DNA from: Streptosporangiaceae bacterium
Lineage (GTDB): Bacteria > Actinomycetota > Actinomycetes > Streptosporangiales > Streptosporangiaceae
NCBI GenBank assembly: GCA_025934375.1
Contig: JAICYD010000001.1
Coordinates: 1-64,000, forward strand
Length of the DNA: 64,000 nucleotides
Direction: 5' to 3'
The position numbers and the translations under genes are program-made. Under the pieces are notes generated by a model, which did no database searches, had not been told where the DNA came from, and saw only the letters and a program-made list of their open reading frames with translations. Below, one piece after another: positions 55,777-64,000 of the stretch. The stretch's first letter is position 1; each line of letters starts with the position of its first letter.

Positions 55777-56675
55777 CGGACCGCGACCACCCGGCGGCGG
55801 CTGCCCCGCAACCGGATCGCCCGGATATCGGGGTTGCGCGCCGCGTGCAGCGCCAGGCTCGGCAATAGCGCCACGCCCAGGCCCGCGGAAACCAGCGCCT
55901 GGACGGCGACGAAGTCGTCGGTGGTGAAGGAGATCTTGGGCGTGTATCCCGCCGCCGCGCCCTGCTGGAGCAGGTGCTCGCGGCACCGGTCGCACCCCGC
56001 GATCCACCGGTGCTCGGCGAATTTGGCCAGGTCATCGGGCCATATCTCGGTAACGGCGGGTGCGATCTCCGGCTCGCCCGGCCCTGGCTGCTTAGCTGGC
56101 AGGATCAGGTTGACGGTCTCGTCGAGCATTACCTGCTCCCGCAGGCCTTCCTCCGCCGACCCGTGCCCGGCCTCCGCCGCGTGCCCCGCGGGCGTGGAAT
56201 GCCCGGAGTGCCCGGCCTCCGGCTCATGCCGGAAGATCAGCGCCACGTCCACGTAGCCGGCCTTCAGCATCCGCACCGCCTCTGGCGGCTCGGCCTCGGT
56301 GAGCCGCAGGTCAACGCTGGGGTGCTCGGCGTGCAGCAGGGCGGCCGCGCTCGGCACGATCGTGCCGAGCGCGGACGGGAACGCGGCCAGTCGCAGCCGC
56401 CCCGCCCGCAGGCCCGAATAGGCGGCGAGCTCGTTCTCGGCCGCGTCCAGCCGCCCGATGATCTCCCCGGCCCGCTCGGCGAGCAGCCGCCCGGCGTCGG
56501 TGAGCCGGATGCCCCGGCCGGCCTTCTGGATGAGCTTGGTCCCGGTCTCCGCCTCCAGCCGCGCGAGGTGGTGGCTGACGGATGGCTGGGCGTAGTTCAG
56601 CGCGTGCGCGGCCGCGGTGACCGAGCCATGCCGCGCGACCGCCACGAGGACGCGCAGCCTGGTGACATCCAGCAT
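55638..56675 (-). CDS. LysR-family transcriptional regulator
   Basis: 345 residues. The HTH is at 1-60: MLDVTRLRVLVAVARHGSVT, AAAHALNYAQPSVSHHLARL, EAETGTKLIQKAGRGIRLTD. The substrate-binding domain follows (RLRLAAFPSALGTIVPSAAA, DVALIFRHEPEAGH, then FTTDDFVAVQALVSAGLGVA). A His/Gly/Ala-rich loop (GHSGHSTPAGHAAEAGHGSA) near 170 is unusual and might bind metal. The start is 85 bp downstream of the stop of the agmatinase-family gene on the same strand. The 3' end overlaps the acyltransferase gene by 139 bp on the other strand. Confidence 0.9.
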   Translation of the reverse strand: MLDVTRLRVLVAVARHGSVTAAAHALNYAQPSVSHHLARLEAETGTKLIQKAGRGIRLTDAGRLLAERAGEIIGRLDAAENELAAYSGLRAGRLRLAAFPSALGTIVPSAAALLHAEHPSVDLRLTEAEPPEAVRMLKAGYVDVALIFRHEPEAGHSGHSTPAGHAAEAGHGSAEEGLREQVMLDETVNLILPAKQPGPGEPEIAPAVTEIWPDDLAKFAEHRWIAGCDRCREHLLQQGAAAGYTPKISFTTDDFVAVQALVSAGLGVALLPSLALHAARNPDIRAIRLRGSRRRVVAVRYGEPPDPPATVLLMEALRAACAPTAMVPAASPSPEAATEPEPQRV

Positions 56676-56747
56676 CTTTTGACTATAGGTGGTGTCAATC
56701 GATCGGGCTAGGCAGCCATACTCGGCTAATCGGTGCAGGCAGGACGC

Positions 56748-57770
56748 CTAGCGACCCTCTAGGAGGGGCGACTCGGGGCGGCGGGCGGGCTGGCCGGCTT
56801 CGCGGCGGCGCCGCCAGGCGATCCCGGACAGCGCCTCCAGAATCACCCGGTTCCCCAGGAACGCCGTTACCTCCGCGTTGTCGTAGGGCGGCGACACCTC
56901 GACCACGTCAATGCCCGCCAGCGGCATCTCCATCGCGATCCGGCGTACCGCGTCCAGCAACTGCCGGCCGGTGAGCCCGCCCGGCTCCGGCGTCCCGGTC
57001 CCCGGCGCCATCCCTGGGTCCACGACGTCGACGTCCACCGACAAGAACACCGCGTCGCAGTCGTCCACCGCGATGGTGAACGCCTCGCTCAGCACCTCAT
57101 CCATGCCGCGCGCGACGATCTCCGTCATCTCGAACGAGCGCATCCGCTGCTGGGCCATCCACGCCAGCGTCGGTGGCTCCGGCCAGTAGCCGCGCAGCCC
57201 GATCTGCAGGAACCGGTCGCCGCGGATCGCGCCGGACTCGATCAGCCGCCGCATGGGCGTGCCGTGCGAGTACAGGTGGCTGCCCCAGTCGCTTTCCCCG
57301 GTGTCGGCGTGCGCGTCGAAGTGGATCAGCGATACCCGGCCCCACCCGACGTGCCGGGCGACCCCGGTCGCGTCCGGGAAGGTGACCGTGTGATCGCCGC
57401 CCAGGATCACCGGGATCGCGCCCGCCGCGGCGACCTTGTGGACCACGTCCTCCAGCCGCTTGATCGACTCCTCGATGTAGCCCGGCGGCATGACCACGTC
57501 TCCGATGTCAGCCACCCGCAGGTCCTGCAGCGGATCCACGCCCAGGGCCAGGTGCGGCCGCGACCCGTCGTGCGGCAGGTAGTCCGTGGCCCGGATCGCC
57601 TGCGGCCCGAACCGGGTCCCCGGCCGGTGGGTGGTTCCCCCGTCGAACGGCGCCCCGAGGAAGACGATGTCATACTGGCCCGTTCCCAGGTCGGACAGGT
57701 CCACCCGGGGGACTCCAAGGAAGGTGATCTCGGGTCCGAACATCGACCGGTACATCTCGGGCTCTGGCAT
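56748..57770 (-). CDS. Agmatinase/ureohydrolase family enzyme
   Basis: 340 residues. Ureohydrolases split guanidino compounds to urea with a two-manganese centre. The ligands are in GGDHTV (His), DAHADTGE (Asp, His, Asp) and SVDVDVVDPG (two Asp). The FGPQAIR, RGDRFLQIGLRGYWPEP and VDPGMAPGTGTPEPGG segments match the agmatinase/guanidinobutyrase/guanidinopropionase branch; the exact substrate cannot be read. ATG 57770 follows a GGTGGGGGG stretch. The LysR gene downstream on the same strand is a possible regulator. Confidence 0.9.
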   Translation of the reverse strand: MPEPEMYRSMFGPEITFLGVPRVDLSDLGTGQYDIVFLGAPFDGGTTHRPGTRFGPQAIRATDYLPHDGSRPHLALGVDPLQDLRVADIGDVVMPPGYIEESIKRLEDVVHKVAAAGAIPVILGGDHTVTFPDATGVARHVGWGRVSLIHFDAHADTGESDWGSHLYSHGTPMRRLIESGAIRGDRFLQIGLRGYWPEPPTLAWMAQQRMRSFEMTEIVARGMDEVLSEAFTIAVDDCDAVFLSVDVDVVDPGMAPGTGTPEPGGLTGRQLLDAVRRIAMEMPLAGIDVVEVSPPYDNAEVTAFLGNRVILEALSGIAWRRRREAGQPARRPESPLLEGR

Positions 57771-57897
57771 GCCCCCCACCTTAACCACCGCCCCGCCTGG
57801 CCCCATAGGGGGCCGATCGGGGCGGGATCACCGCGAGTTCCCGGACAAAGTTTTCCGGGGACGCGTAAACCATCCGCGCGGACGCTGCGTCATACAT

Positions 57898-57932
57898 GTG
57901 AGGCTCGGTGAAAGCGGGACACCGAGCCTCAC
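57898..57932. terminator. Perfect 13-bp hairpin between divergent genes
   Basis: GTGAGGCTCGGTG (57898-57910) pairs exactly with CACCGAGCCTCAC (57920-57932) around a 9-base loop, followed by TTCATG. It looks like a terminator but lies upstream of both flanking genes (agmatinase on the minus strand, small membrane protein on the plus strand), so an attenuator or end of an unseen short transcript is also possible. Confidence 0.55.
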
Positions 57933-58022
57933 TTCATGTCCTGGCGCCACCTTGCCCAGGAATCACCGGAAGCGCCAGAAACGCCAGGTCGTGTCCGGAA
58001 AACACCGGTAGTGTCAGTTGCC

Positions 58023-58208
58023 ATGGCCGAACTTGATGAGGAACTGAGCGCCGACACCGTCCGCTTTCAGGCTTTCGCCGCCCGGGCTGACCAGGAAACG
58101 CCCCCGCCGTGGCACATGCGCGCATCCGCCTCGCGAATCGGACTGCTGGCGGCGGCCGTGGTTGTCGTGGCCGTGGTGCTCGCCCTTGTGATGATGACCC
58201 TGACGTAG
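58023..58208 (+). CDS. Small single-pass membrane protein, unknown
   Basis: 61 residues from ATG 58023. The first half is acidic and soluble (MAELDEELSADTVRFQAFAA), the second is a membrane segment (GLLAAAVVVVAVVLALVMMT). It ends four residues after that helix. No family is recognised. Its stop lies 37 bp before the stop of the convergent LacI gene. The frame stays open upstream to 57936 but without a ribosome site. Confidence 0.55.
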   Translation: MAELDEELSADTVRFQAFAARADQETPPPWHMRASASRIGLLAAAVVVVAVVLALVMMTLT

Positions 58209-58245
58209 CCCCCCCGACGCTTGCGGCGCTACGTTCCCGGGCGTA

Positions 58246-59295
58246 TCACCCGGGTCCCGGGATCTCACCGGAGCCGCGGGGGATGAGCCGGGTCGGCACC
58301 TCCGCGCGGCGAGGCGTCGCAGGCGGCGCATCCGGGCCGTCTTCGCCGTCCAGCCGGCGGAATAGCAGTTCCGCCGCTTTCCGGCCCACCTCGGCCGGGT
58401 CATAGGTGACGACGGTCAGGCCCGGCCGCACCAAATCGGCTAGGTCGAAGTCGCCGAACCCGACGATGGCGACTGGCCTGGAAAGTGCCCCGGGCCCGGC
58501 CCCCGCTACCGCCAGCGCGCGCAGCGCCGCCGTGGTGTGCTCGCGCCCGGCGCAGAAGACCGCGGTCACCGGCGAATCCGCCAGCCGCTGCGGCGTCAGC
58601 GTGGTCCACGAGTCCTCGGCCACGAGGCCCGCCTCGGCCATCGCGGCCGCGTAGCCCTGCATGAGCTGCCGTGACCGGTACTGGCGCGGGTCACTGCCGA
58701 GGAAGCCGATCCGGCGGTGGCCATGCGCGATGAGGTGCGCCACCGCGCGGCGCGCCCCGCCCCGCTCGTCGACCAGTACCATGTCCGCCTCGACTCCCGT
58801 CGGCGGGCGGAGCACGAACACCGTGGCGGTCCCCGCGTCGATCTCGGCCTCCAGGTAGGCGTGCTCGCCGGCCGTGGGCAAGATGATCAGGCCATCCACC
58901 CGCCGGGCGGTCAGCGACATGGCCAGGCCCTGTTCACGTTCGGGTTCGCGGTCAGTCGAGCCGGTGAACAGCAGCATGCCGTGCTCGATGGCCACGTCCT
59001 CGATCTCCCGGCAAAGCCTCGCGGTGTCGCAGTCGCTGAAGTCATCGGCGATGAACCCCAGCGCCGAGGTCCGGCCAGTTCGAAGGAGACGGGCACTCTC
59101 GTTTCGCCGGAAGCCCAGGTCTTCGATGGCGTCCAGGACGCGGGTGGCGGTCGCCGGAGTTACCCCGGGTTCCCCGTTCACCACGCGTGACACCGTCTTC
59201 AGCGCGACGCCCGCCCGGGACGCCACGTCCTTCATAGTCGGCCGCGCTCCGGAGAGCTTGCCGCCGATCCGCATGCCATGTGACAGATTGCTCAT
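58246..59295 (-). CDS. LacI-family transcriptional regulator
   Basis: 349 residues. The HTH reads PTMKDVASRAGVALKTVSRV, then VNGEPGVTPATATRVLDAIE, with the hinge and LacI signature GFRRNESARLLRTGRTSALG. The ligand-binding core follows (DGLIILPTAGEH, GHRRIGFLGSDP, SRQLMQGYAAAMAEAG, TAVFCAGREHTTAALRALA and VGFGDFDLADLVRPGLTVV). ATG 59295 has GGGGGG 3 to 5 bases upstream; upstream in-frame starts are less likely. The effector is probably a sugar, but no sugar-uptake genes are near. Confidence 0.93.
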   Translation of the reverse strand: MSNLSHGMRIGGKLSGARPTMKDVASRAGVALKTVSRVVNGEPGVTPATATRVLDAIEDLGFRRNESARLLRTGRTSALGFIADDFSDCDTARLCREIEDVAIEHGMLLFTGSTDREPEREQGLAMSLTARRVDGLIILPTAGEHAYLEAEIDAGTATVFVLRPPTGVEADMVLVDERGGARRAVAHLIAHGHRRIGFLGSDPRQYRSRQLMQGYAAAMAEAGLVAEDSWTTLTPQRLADSPVTAVFCAGREHTTAALRALAVAGAGPGALSRPVAIVGFGDFDLADLVRPGLTVVTYDPAEVGRKAAELLFRRLDGEDGPDAPPATPRRAEVPTRLIPRGSGEIPGPG

Positions 59296-59513
59296 CGGTC
59301 CCCCCGCTACCAGTTTGCTCAGCGCGCGCCCCGCGAACACCTCCCCAGCGCGGGAATGGCGGAACGTGCTTCAGTCAGGTGCGGTCGCGTCCCGGTTTTT
59401 GGCGGTACGTCTTCCACCGGGCGGCCGGTTGGCTACCTCCCGATAACGTGACACTCGCCACATGGCTACAGGTGGCAAGATAGCGGCCATGGGGAAGTGC
59501 GCGGTGATGGGCG

Positions 59514-60230
59514 GTGACGATGCCAGGGCGCTCTGAACTACCGGTGGTCGTGGTAACCGGAGGCAGCCGTGGGGTCGGGCTTGAGGTGTGCCGCCGGCTG
59601 GTGAACCTGGGATTCGCGGTAGTCCTCGGGTCGCGCGACCTCCGCCGCGCCGAGATCGCCGCCAAGGAGATCGACCCAGATGGCGAGCGAGTCACTCCGT
59701 GTCACATCGAGGTCGACAATTCGGTGAACATCGACGCCCTCGGGGAGTGGGTCAAGGAGCGCTTCGGGAGAGTCGATGCCCTCGTCAACAACGCGTCAAC
59801 CGCGCCCGACCTGTGGGCGATGGGCGGGAACACCGACTTGTCCCCGGTCGCCGAGGCCCTGGACATTAACCTCTTCGGTGCCTGGCGGGTAACGCAGGCG
59901 CTGCTGCCGTTGCTCCGCTCCTCGCCCAGGCCCCGGATTGTCAACGTCTCCAGCGAGGGCGGCTCGATCGCGCGGATCAGCGGCGGCCGCCCTGCCTACG
60001 CCGTGTCCAAGGCGGCGCTGAACGCGCTGACCCGGATGCTCGCCGCCGAGCTTTATCGAGACGGCGTCCTGGTCAACGCGGTTTGCCCAGGCTGGACGGC
60101 CCAGGAAGGCGGCAACGCTGGCGGCCGGACCCCCGCCCAGGGCGCGGCCAGCGTGGTATGGGCCGTGACCATCCCGAACGGCGGCCCGACCGGCACGTTC
60201 ACCCGGGATGGCCGCGAGCTACCCTGGTAG
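59514..60230 (+). CDS. SDR-family NAD(P)-dependent oxidoreductase
   Basis: 238 residues. The nucleotide motif VTGGSRGVGLEV, the NNAS motif, the catalytic Ser in VNVSSEGG and the YxxxK pair in AYAVSKAALNALTRML are complete, and the end PGW follows, as in classical SDRs. The substrate is unknown. GTG 59514 and ATG 59520 are both possible; no ribosome site is clear. It is divergent from the LacI gene 218 bp away and convergent with kdpE. Confidence 0.9.
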   Translation: MTMPGRSELPVVVVTGGSRGVGLEVCRRLVNLGFAVVLGSRDLRRAEIAAKEIDPDGERVTPCHIEVDNSVNIDALGEWVKERFGRVDALVNNASTAPDLWAMGGNTDLSPVAEALDINLFGAWRVTQALLPLLRSSPRPRIVNVSSEGGSIARISGGRPAYAVSKAALNALTRMLAAELYRDGVLVNAVCPGWTAQEGGNAGGRTPAQGAASVVWAVTIPNGGPTGTFTRDGRELPW

Positions 60231-60327
60231 CCGCCCTCGCTCAGCGGCGCTCCCGCGCACGCCCCACCTCGTAGACGCCCCAGCCTATGGCGGCCAGCAC
60301 GATCAGGAAGCGGAGGCTTTCCCGCTT

Positions 60328-61056
60328 TCACGACAACCCGGCGGCCTCCGGGGGCTGGAAACGGTAGCCCATGCCCGGCTCGGTGATCAGCCAGCGCGGC
60401 CGGGCCGGGTCGGGCTCGACCTTGCGGCGCAGCTGGGCCATGTACAGGCGCAGGTTGCCCGCCGCGTTGTCATAGCCCGGGCCCCACACATCGTGCAGGA
60501 GCTGCCGCTGGCTGAGCAGCTTGCCGGGGTTGCGCAGCAGCACCTCCAGCAGGTGCCACTCGGTCGGCGTCAGCCGGATGCCCGCGTCGCCAGGCAGCCC
60601 GTCGCGGGTAATCCGCTTGGCGGCCAGGTCCACCGTCAGGTCGCCGAGCGCGATCTTCGGCTGGTCCTCCGCCGCCGAACTGCGCCGCACGGCCGCGCGC
60701 ATCCGGGCCAGCAGCTCATCGACCCCGAACGGCTTGGTCACGTAATCGTCGGCGCCCGCGTCGAGGGCCAGGACCTTATCGGTGGAGTCGGCCCGGCCGG
60801 ACAAGACGATGATCGGTACCTTCGTCCACCCGCGCAGCCCCTCGATCACCGTCATGCCGTCCATGTCGGGCAGGCCGAGGTCGAGCAGCACCAGGTCGGG
60901 CGGGAACGTGGCCGCCACGGTCAGCGCCTCAGTGGCCGACGCGGCCGTGAAGACCTCATACTGCCGCACCCGCAAGTTGATCCGCAGCGTCCGCAGGATC
61001 TGCGGCTCGTCGTCGACCACCAAGATCCGGGTCAGGGTTTTGGGCGAGGCAGTCAC
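60328..61056 (-). CDS. kdpE: Response regulator, KdpE type
   Basis: 242 residues. The receiver domain has Asp15/Asp16 (VVDDEPQI), the phospho-acceptor Asp59 (LVLLDLGLPDMDG) and TKPFG with the conserved Lys. The C-terminal OmpR/PhoB winged helix has LTPTEWHLLEVLLRNPGKLL, QRQLLHDVWGPGYDNAAGNL and RKVEPDPARPRWLITEPGMG. KdpE turns on kdpFABC potassium uptake when K+ is low; those genes are not in the window. The ATG overlaps the stop of kdpD by 4 bp. Confidence 0.93.
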   Translation of the reverse strand: MTASPKTLTRILVVDDEPQILRTLRINLRVRQYEVFTAASATEALTVAATFPPDLVLLDLGLPDMDGMTVIEGLRGWTKVPIIVLSGRADSTDKVLALDAGADDYVTKPFGVDELLARMRAAVRRSSAAEDQPKIALGDLTVDLAAKRITRDGLPGDAGIRLTPTEWHLLEVLLRNPGKLLSQRQLLHDVWGPGYDNAAGNLRLYMAQLRRKVEPDPARPRWLITEPGMGYRFQPPEAAGLS

Positions 61057-63668
61057 GTCAGGTCCGTTGCCGAAAAAGATGGGGCTGGACTGGTCCTTGG
61101 AGCGGAAGGCTCCACCGCGGCGGGCAGCGAAACGATCATGGTCAGGCCGCCGCCGGGCGTGTCGTCGGCGGTCAAGATGCCGCCCATGGCCTCGGTGAGC
61201 CCGCGCGACAAGGCCAGCCCGAGGCCCACGCCGGTCGTGTTGTCGGTATCGCCCAGCCGCTGGAATGGCACGAACATGCGCTCCCGGTCCTCGCTCGGAA
61301 TGCCCGGCCCCTGGTCCACGACCCGCAGCTCGACCCGGTCACCCAGGACGCTCGCGGCGATCAGCGGCGGGTTGCCGTCCGGAGCGTAACGCAGCGCGTT
61401 CTGCGCGAGGTTCACCACCACCCGCTCCAGGATCGCCGGGTCGGCCCGCACCGCCGGCACCGACAGCGGGATGTCCACCTTGATGTCATGGCCGAGCGGG
61501 GACAGGGCGTCCAGCGCGCGCGCCACCACCTCGTCCACGCCGACCGGCCGCGGGAACAGCGACAGCGCCCCGGCCTGGAGCCGGCTCATGTCCAGCAGGT
61601 TCTCCACCAGGTGCGCGAGCCGGTCCAAGGACTCGTCGGCGGCGGCCAGCAGTTCGCTCACGTCGTCGGCCGACCACGGGATGTCGGGCGTGCGCAGTGA
61701 GGTCACCGCCGCCTTGGCGGACGCCAGCGGCGTGCGCAGGTCGTGGCTGACCGCGGCGAGCAGCGCGGTCCGCATCCGGTCGGCGGCGGCGATCGGCTTG
61801 GCCGCCTCCGCCTCGGCCGCCAGCCGCTGCTGCTCCAGCGCCACCCCGGCCTGCGCGGCGAACGCGCTCAGCACCCGCCGGTCCGCGGCGGGGAGGGGGC
61901 GCCCGGACAAGGCCATCGACAGCGAATCGGAGATCGGGACCTCGACATCAGCGTCCTCGGGCCGACGCGCCGGGGACTCGCCGGCTGAGCCGACGCAGTT
62001 CCACTTCGCCACCGGGCCGCGCCGGGCCTCGCCCTCGCCGCGGTGCATATCGGTCCCGGCCACCGACGCGCACTCCAGCAGCGCCACCGACCGCATCGCG
62101 AACGCCTCCCGGGTCCGCTCCAAGATGGCCTCGACCGCCCCCTGCCCGCGCACGATGCTGCCGGCCGTGGTCGCCAGCAGCTGAGATTCGGCGCTGGCCC
62201 GGGCCGCATGCTTGCTTCGCCGGGCGGTCATGTCCACCACCCAGCTGACCGCCAGCCCGACCGCGACGAAGACGAAGAGCGCCACCACGTTGTTCGCCTC
62301 GGCGATCGTGAACTGGTGGATCGGCGGCGTGAAGTAGTAGTTCAGCAGCAGCGAGCCAGCCACCGCCTCCATCAGCGCGGGCAGGAACCCGCCGGTCAGC
62401 GCGACGACGATCACCGCGACGAGGAACGCCAGCACGTCGGTCGTCAGGTTGAGGCTCGACCGCGACAGCGACAGCAGTACCGTGAGCGCCGGCGCCAGCC
62501 CGGCGGCCAGCGCGAACCCCAGCAGCTGCCGCCGAGGGGTGATGCCGCCCCGGTACCGGGGGAGCAGCGCCCACCGCCCGCCGGCGTGCGCGTGCGTGAT
62601 GATGTGCACATCGATCAGGCCGGAGTCGCGGATGGTGCGCGCGCCGATGCCCGGCCCGGTGAGCAGCGCCACGAGCCACGGCCGGCGGCTGGCGCCCAGC
62701 ACGAGCTGCGTCGCGTTCTCCGCCTGCGCGAACGCGAGCAAGGCGGCCGTGATGTCATCGCCGACCACTTGGTGGTAGGTCCCGCCGAGGGACTCGGTGA
62801 GCTGCCGCTGCCGGGTCAGGTTGCCCGGGTTCGCGCCGGTCAGCCCGTCGGACTTGGTGACGTGCACCGCCAGCAGGTCCCCGCCGGCTGACCGGGCCGC
62901 GATCCGCGCCCCCCGGCGGATCAGCGTGTCGCCTTCCGGGCCGCCGGTCAGCGCGACCACCACCCGCTCCCGCGCCTCCCAGGTCGACTTGATGTGGTGC
63001 TGCGCGCGGTAGCGCTGCAGGCCCTCGTCGACCTTGTCGGCCAGCCACAGCAGAGCCAGCTCCCGCAGCGCGGTCAGGTTCCCGGCCCGGAAGTAGTTGG
63101 TCAGCGCCGCGTCGATCTTGTCGGGCGGGTAGATGTTGCCGTGCGCCATCCTCCGGCGCAGGGCCTCGGCCGTCATGTCGACCAGCTCCACCTGGTCGGC
63201 CGCCCGCACCACGCTGTCGGGCACGGTCTCTCGCTGCGGTATCCCGGTGATCTGCTCGACGACGTCGTTCAGCGATTCCAGGTGCTGGATGTTGACCGCC
63301 GAGACGACGTTGATCCCCGCCTCCAGCAGGTCCTGCACGTCCTGCCAGCGCTTCTCGTGTCGCGACCCCGGCACGTTCGTGTGCGCGAGCTCATCCACCA
63401 GGGCGATCTGCGGGCGGCGGGCGATGACCGCGTCGGTGTCCATCTCCTCGAACGTGGCGCCCCGGTAGCTGATCGCCTGGCGGGGGATTACCTCGAGCCC
63501 GTCGAGCAGCGGGGCCGTCTGCCGGCGGCCGTGCGTCTGTGCGAACGCCACGACGACGTCAGAGCCCCGGTCCGCGCGCCGGTGCCCCTCGCTGAGCATG
63601 GCGTACGTCTTGCCGACGCCCGCCGCGGCCCCGAGGTAGATCCGCAGCTGCCCGCGCCCGGTACCCAT
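61053..63668 (-). CDS. kdpD: Sensor histidine kinase KdpD
   Basis: 871 residues. The N-terminal KdpD domain holds a Walker A (GAAAGVGKT at 13-21) and DELAHTNVPGSRHEKRWQDV, followed by a USP-like domain (about 240-360), four membrane helices (about 385-490), a GAF-like region, HisKA (AVSHDLRTPLASAKAAV with the phospho-His) and an HATPase (LAQNALRYAPDGNPPLIAAS, VVDQGPGIPSEDRERMFVPF). ATG 63668 is the natural start. Upstream the same frame stays open into a PQQ-type propeller gene with no stop. kdpFABC is not adjacent on this side as far as visible. Confidence 0.93.
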   Translation of the reverse strand: MGTGRGQLRIYLGAAAGVGKTYAMLSEGHRRADRGSDVVVAFAQTHGRRQTAPLLDGLEVIPRQAISYRGATFEEMDTDAVIARRPQIALVDELAHTNVPGSRHEKRWQDVQDLLEAGINVVSAVNIQHLESLNDVVEQITGIPQRETVPDSVVRAADQVELVDMTAEALRRRMAHGNIYPPDKIDAALTNYFRAGNLTALRELALLWLADKVDEGLQRYRAQHHIKSTWEARERVVVALTGGPEGDTLIRRGARIAARSAGGDLLAVHVTKSDGLTGANPGNLTRQRQLTESLGGTYHQVVGDDITAALLAFAQAENATQLVLGASRRPWLVALLTGPGIGARTIRDSGLIDVHIITHAHAGGRWALLPRYRGGITPRRQLLGFALAAGLAPALTVLLSLSRSSLNLTTDVLAFLVAVIVVALTGGFLPALMEAVAGSLLLNYYFTPPIHQFTIAEANNVVALFVFVAVGLAVSWVVDMTARRSKHAARASAESQLLATTAGSIVRGQGAVEAILERTREAFAMRSVALLECASVAGTDMHRGEGEARRGPVAKWNCVGSAGESPARRPEDADVEVPISDSLSMALSGRPLPAADRRVLSAFAAQAGVALEQQRLAAEAEAAKPIAAADRMRTALLAAVSHDLRTPLASAKAAVTSLRTPDIPWSADDVSELLAAADESLDRLAHLVENLLDMSRLQAGALSLFPRPVGVDEVVARALDALSPLGHDIKVDIPLSVPAVRADPAILERVVVNLAQNALRYAPDGNPPLIAASVLGDRVELRVVDQGPGIPSEDRERMFVPFQRLGDTDNTTGVGLGLALSRGLTEAMGGILTADDTPGGGLTMIVSLPAAVEPSAPRTSPAPSFSATDLT

Positions 63669-63839
63669 CCTCCTATGATGAGCCCAACCCCCGCCCAGGA
63701 CCCCGCAGCCTAACGATCCCCATGCGCCTGCCAGTTGGATCCTTACGCGATCCGCACAGGCCAGCCCCGCGATGCCGCCGCTGCCGCCAGCGAATCTGCG
63801 ATTCGGGATACTAGGGGATGGTGCGGCGTGTGGGGATAA

Positions 63840-64000
63840 TGCCTTGATCGCGTATAGGCTGCTGTCCGAGCACCCGACGACGACAGTACCGTTGGCCAGC
63901 GCCGGGGTCCCCCACGGAAGGCCATAGTTGGGCGGCGAGAAGAACCAGGTCGGATTGCCGGACGCGGCGTCGAATGCCTGCAAGACGAGGCTCGAGCAGG
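63840..64000 (-). CDS. PQQ-type beta-propeller protein, C-terminal end only
   Basis: The visible 50 or so residues include SSLVLQAFDAASGNPTWFFS and ALANGTVVVGCSDSSLYAIK, a standard PQQ/BamB-like blade and closing strand. The start lies beyond the window. No stop codon follows the last strand in this frame; it runs on in frame to the start of kdpD at 63668. Either the gene ends in the run-on tail, or it is joined to kdpD, or a stop was lost. Confidence 0.6.

Noticed and set aside
60241..60327. A 28-codon membrane-like peptide (LRFLIVLAAIGWGVYEVGRA) directly after the kdpE stop on the minus strand
   Set aside because: It follows the kdpE stop in the same frame and has no start codon giving more than 18 residues. 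It might be a lost C-terminal extension or a frameshifted small gene, but this cannot be supported.
61053..64000. kdpFABC potassium-uptake genes next to kdpDE
   Set aside because: None is visible; the upstream frame is a PQQ-type propeller and downstream is an SDR gene.

Overview
The window is chromosomal DNA from a very GC-rich actinomycete, most like a Streptosporangiales-type genome. This rests on GC-rich third codon positions, frequent GTG starts, actinobacterial families (DUF3039, DUF2017, DUF3618, a FilP/Scy-like coiled-coil protein, M. tuberculosis-type CysO/CysM) and two conserved actinobacterial gene orders. One order is coiled-coil protein, methylmalonyl-CoA epimerase, thiolase, meaB, as I recall it from Streptomyces. 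The other is pncB, clpS, DUF2017, mec, cysO, cysM, MBL, rph, rdgB, as around Rv1330c-Rv1341. The species cannot be named from sequence alone.

Layout. 1-5.7 kb is an accessory-looking stretch: low-complexity DNA, a STAS protein, an XRE/TPR regulator next to an RsbW-like ATPase (a probable partner-switching set), small unknown ORFs, hexamer repeats and a phased palindrome array. 5.7-10.2 kb holds the coiled-coil gene and the propionate/methylmalonyl genes (mce, thiolase, meaB). 10.3-16.4 kb has an ECF sigma factor overlapped by a membrane-anchored Ycf48-like protein, a VapBC-type pair, a thioredoxin/TPR chaperone, a MarR regulator and malic enzyme. 16.6-21.8 kb has YqgE, DUF3039, an SF2 helicase, a YaaH-type acetate transporter, nicotinamidase and a YbaK-type deacylase. 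21.8-31.1 kb is the conserved NAD/protease-adaptor/cysteine/RNA-processing block, interrupted between the MBL hydrolase and rph by two secreted repeat proteins. 31-39.6 kb has a lipoprotein, bcp, tRNA-Leu(UAG), a cation/proton antiporter, two orphan NMT1/SsuA-like lipoproteins, a DUF3618 gene, gcvH, gcvT and a pterin dehydratase. 39.8-52.2 kb has a secreted phosphoesterase-like protein and the isoprenoid genes dxr and ispG with the site-2 protease between them, plus a GNAT fusion, a MocR regulator, a DeoR regulator, a TAP-type hydrolase and an ispG-associated GNAT. 52.2-64 kb has MarR, LysR and LacI regulators, two tandem acyltransferase-3 membrane proteins, an agmatinase-family ureohydrolase, an SDR, kdpDE and the end of a PQQ-type propeller gene.

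Working together. mce and meaB support methylmalonyl-CoA metabolism. mec, cysO and cysM form a carrier-protein cysteine pathway, here with a carrier ending GGN rather than GG. pncA and pncB serve NAD salvage. gcvH and gcvT are glycine-cleavage components. dxr and ispG are non-mevalonate isoprenoid enzymes.

The least explained sequences are non-coding. (1) A dispersed element of about 130 bp (34513-34645 and 37608-37741) has a hairpin head with a conserved CACACCAA loop. Two stem pairs change compensatorily between copies, which suggests a selected RNA or DNA structure. (2) Two arrays of short palindromes phased at 30-33 bp lie downstream of converging genes. (3) G-run/C-run palindromes appear to have inserted in frame in three conserved protein genes. 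(4) Two inverted repeats interlock in a pseudoknot-like order after malic enzyme.
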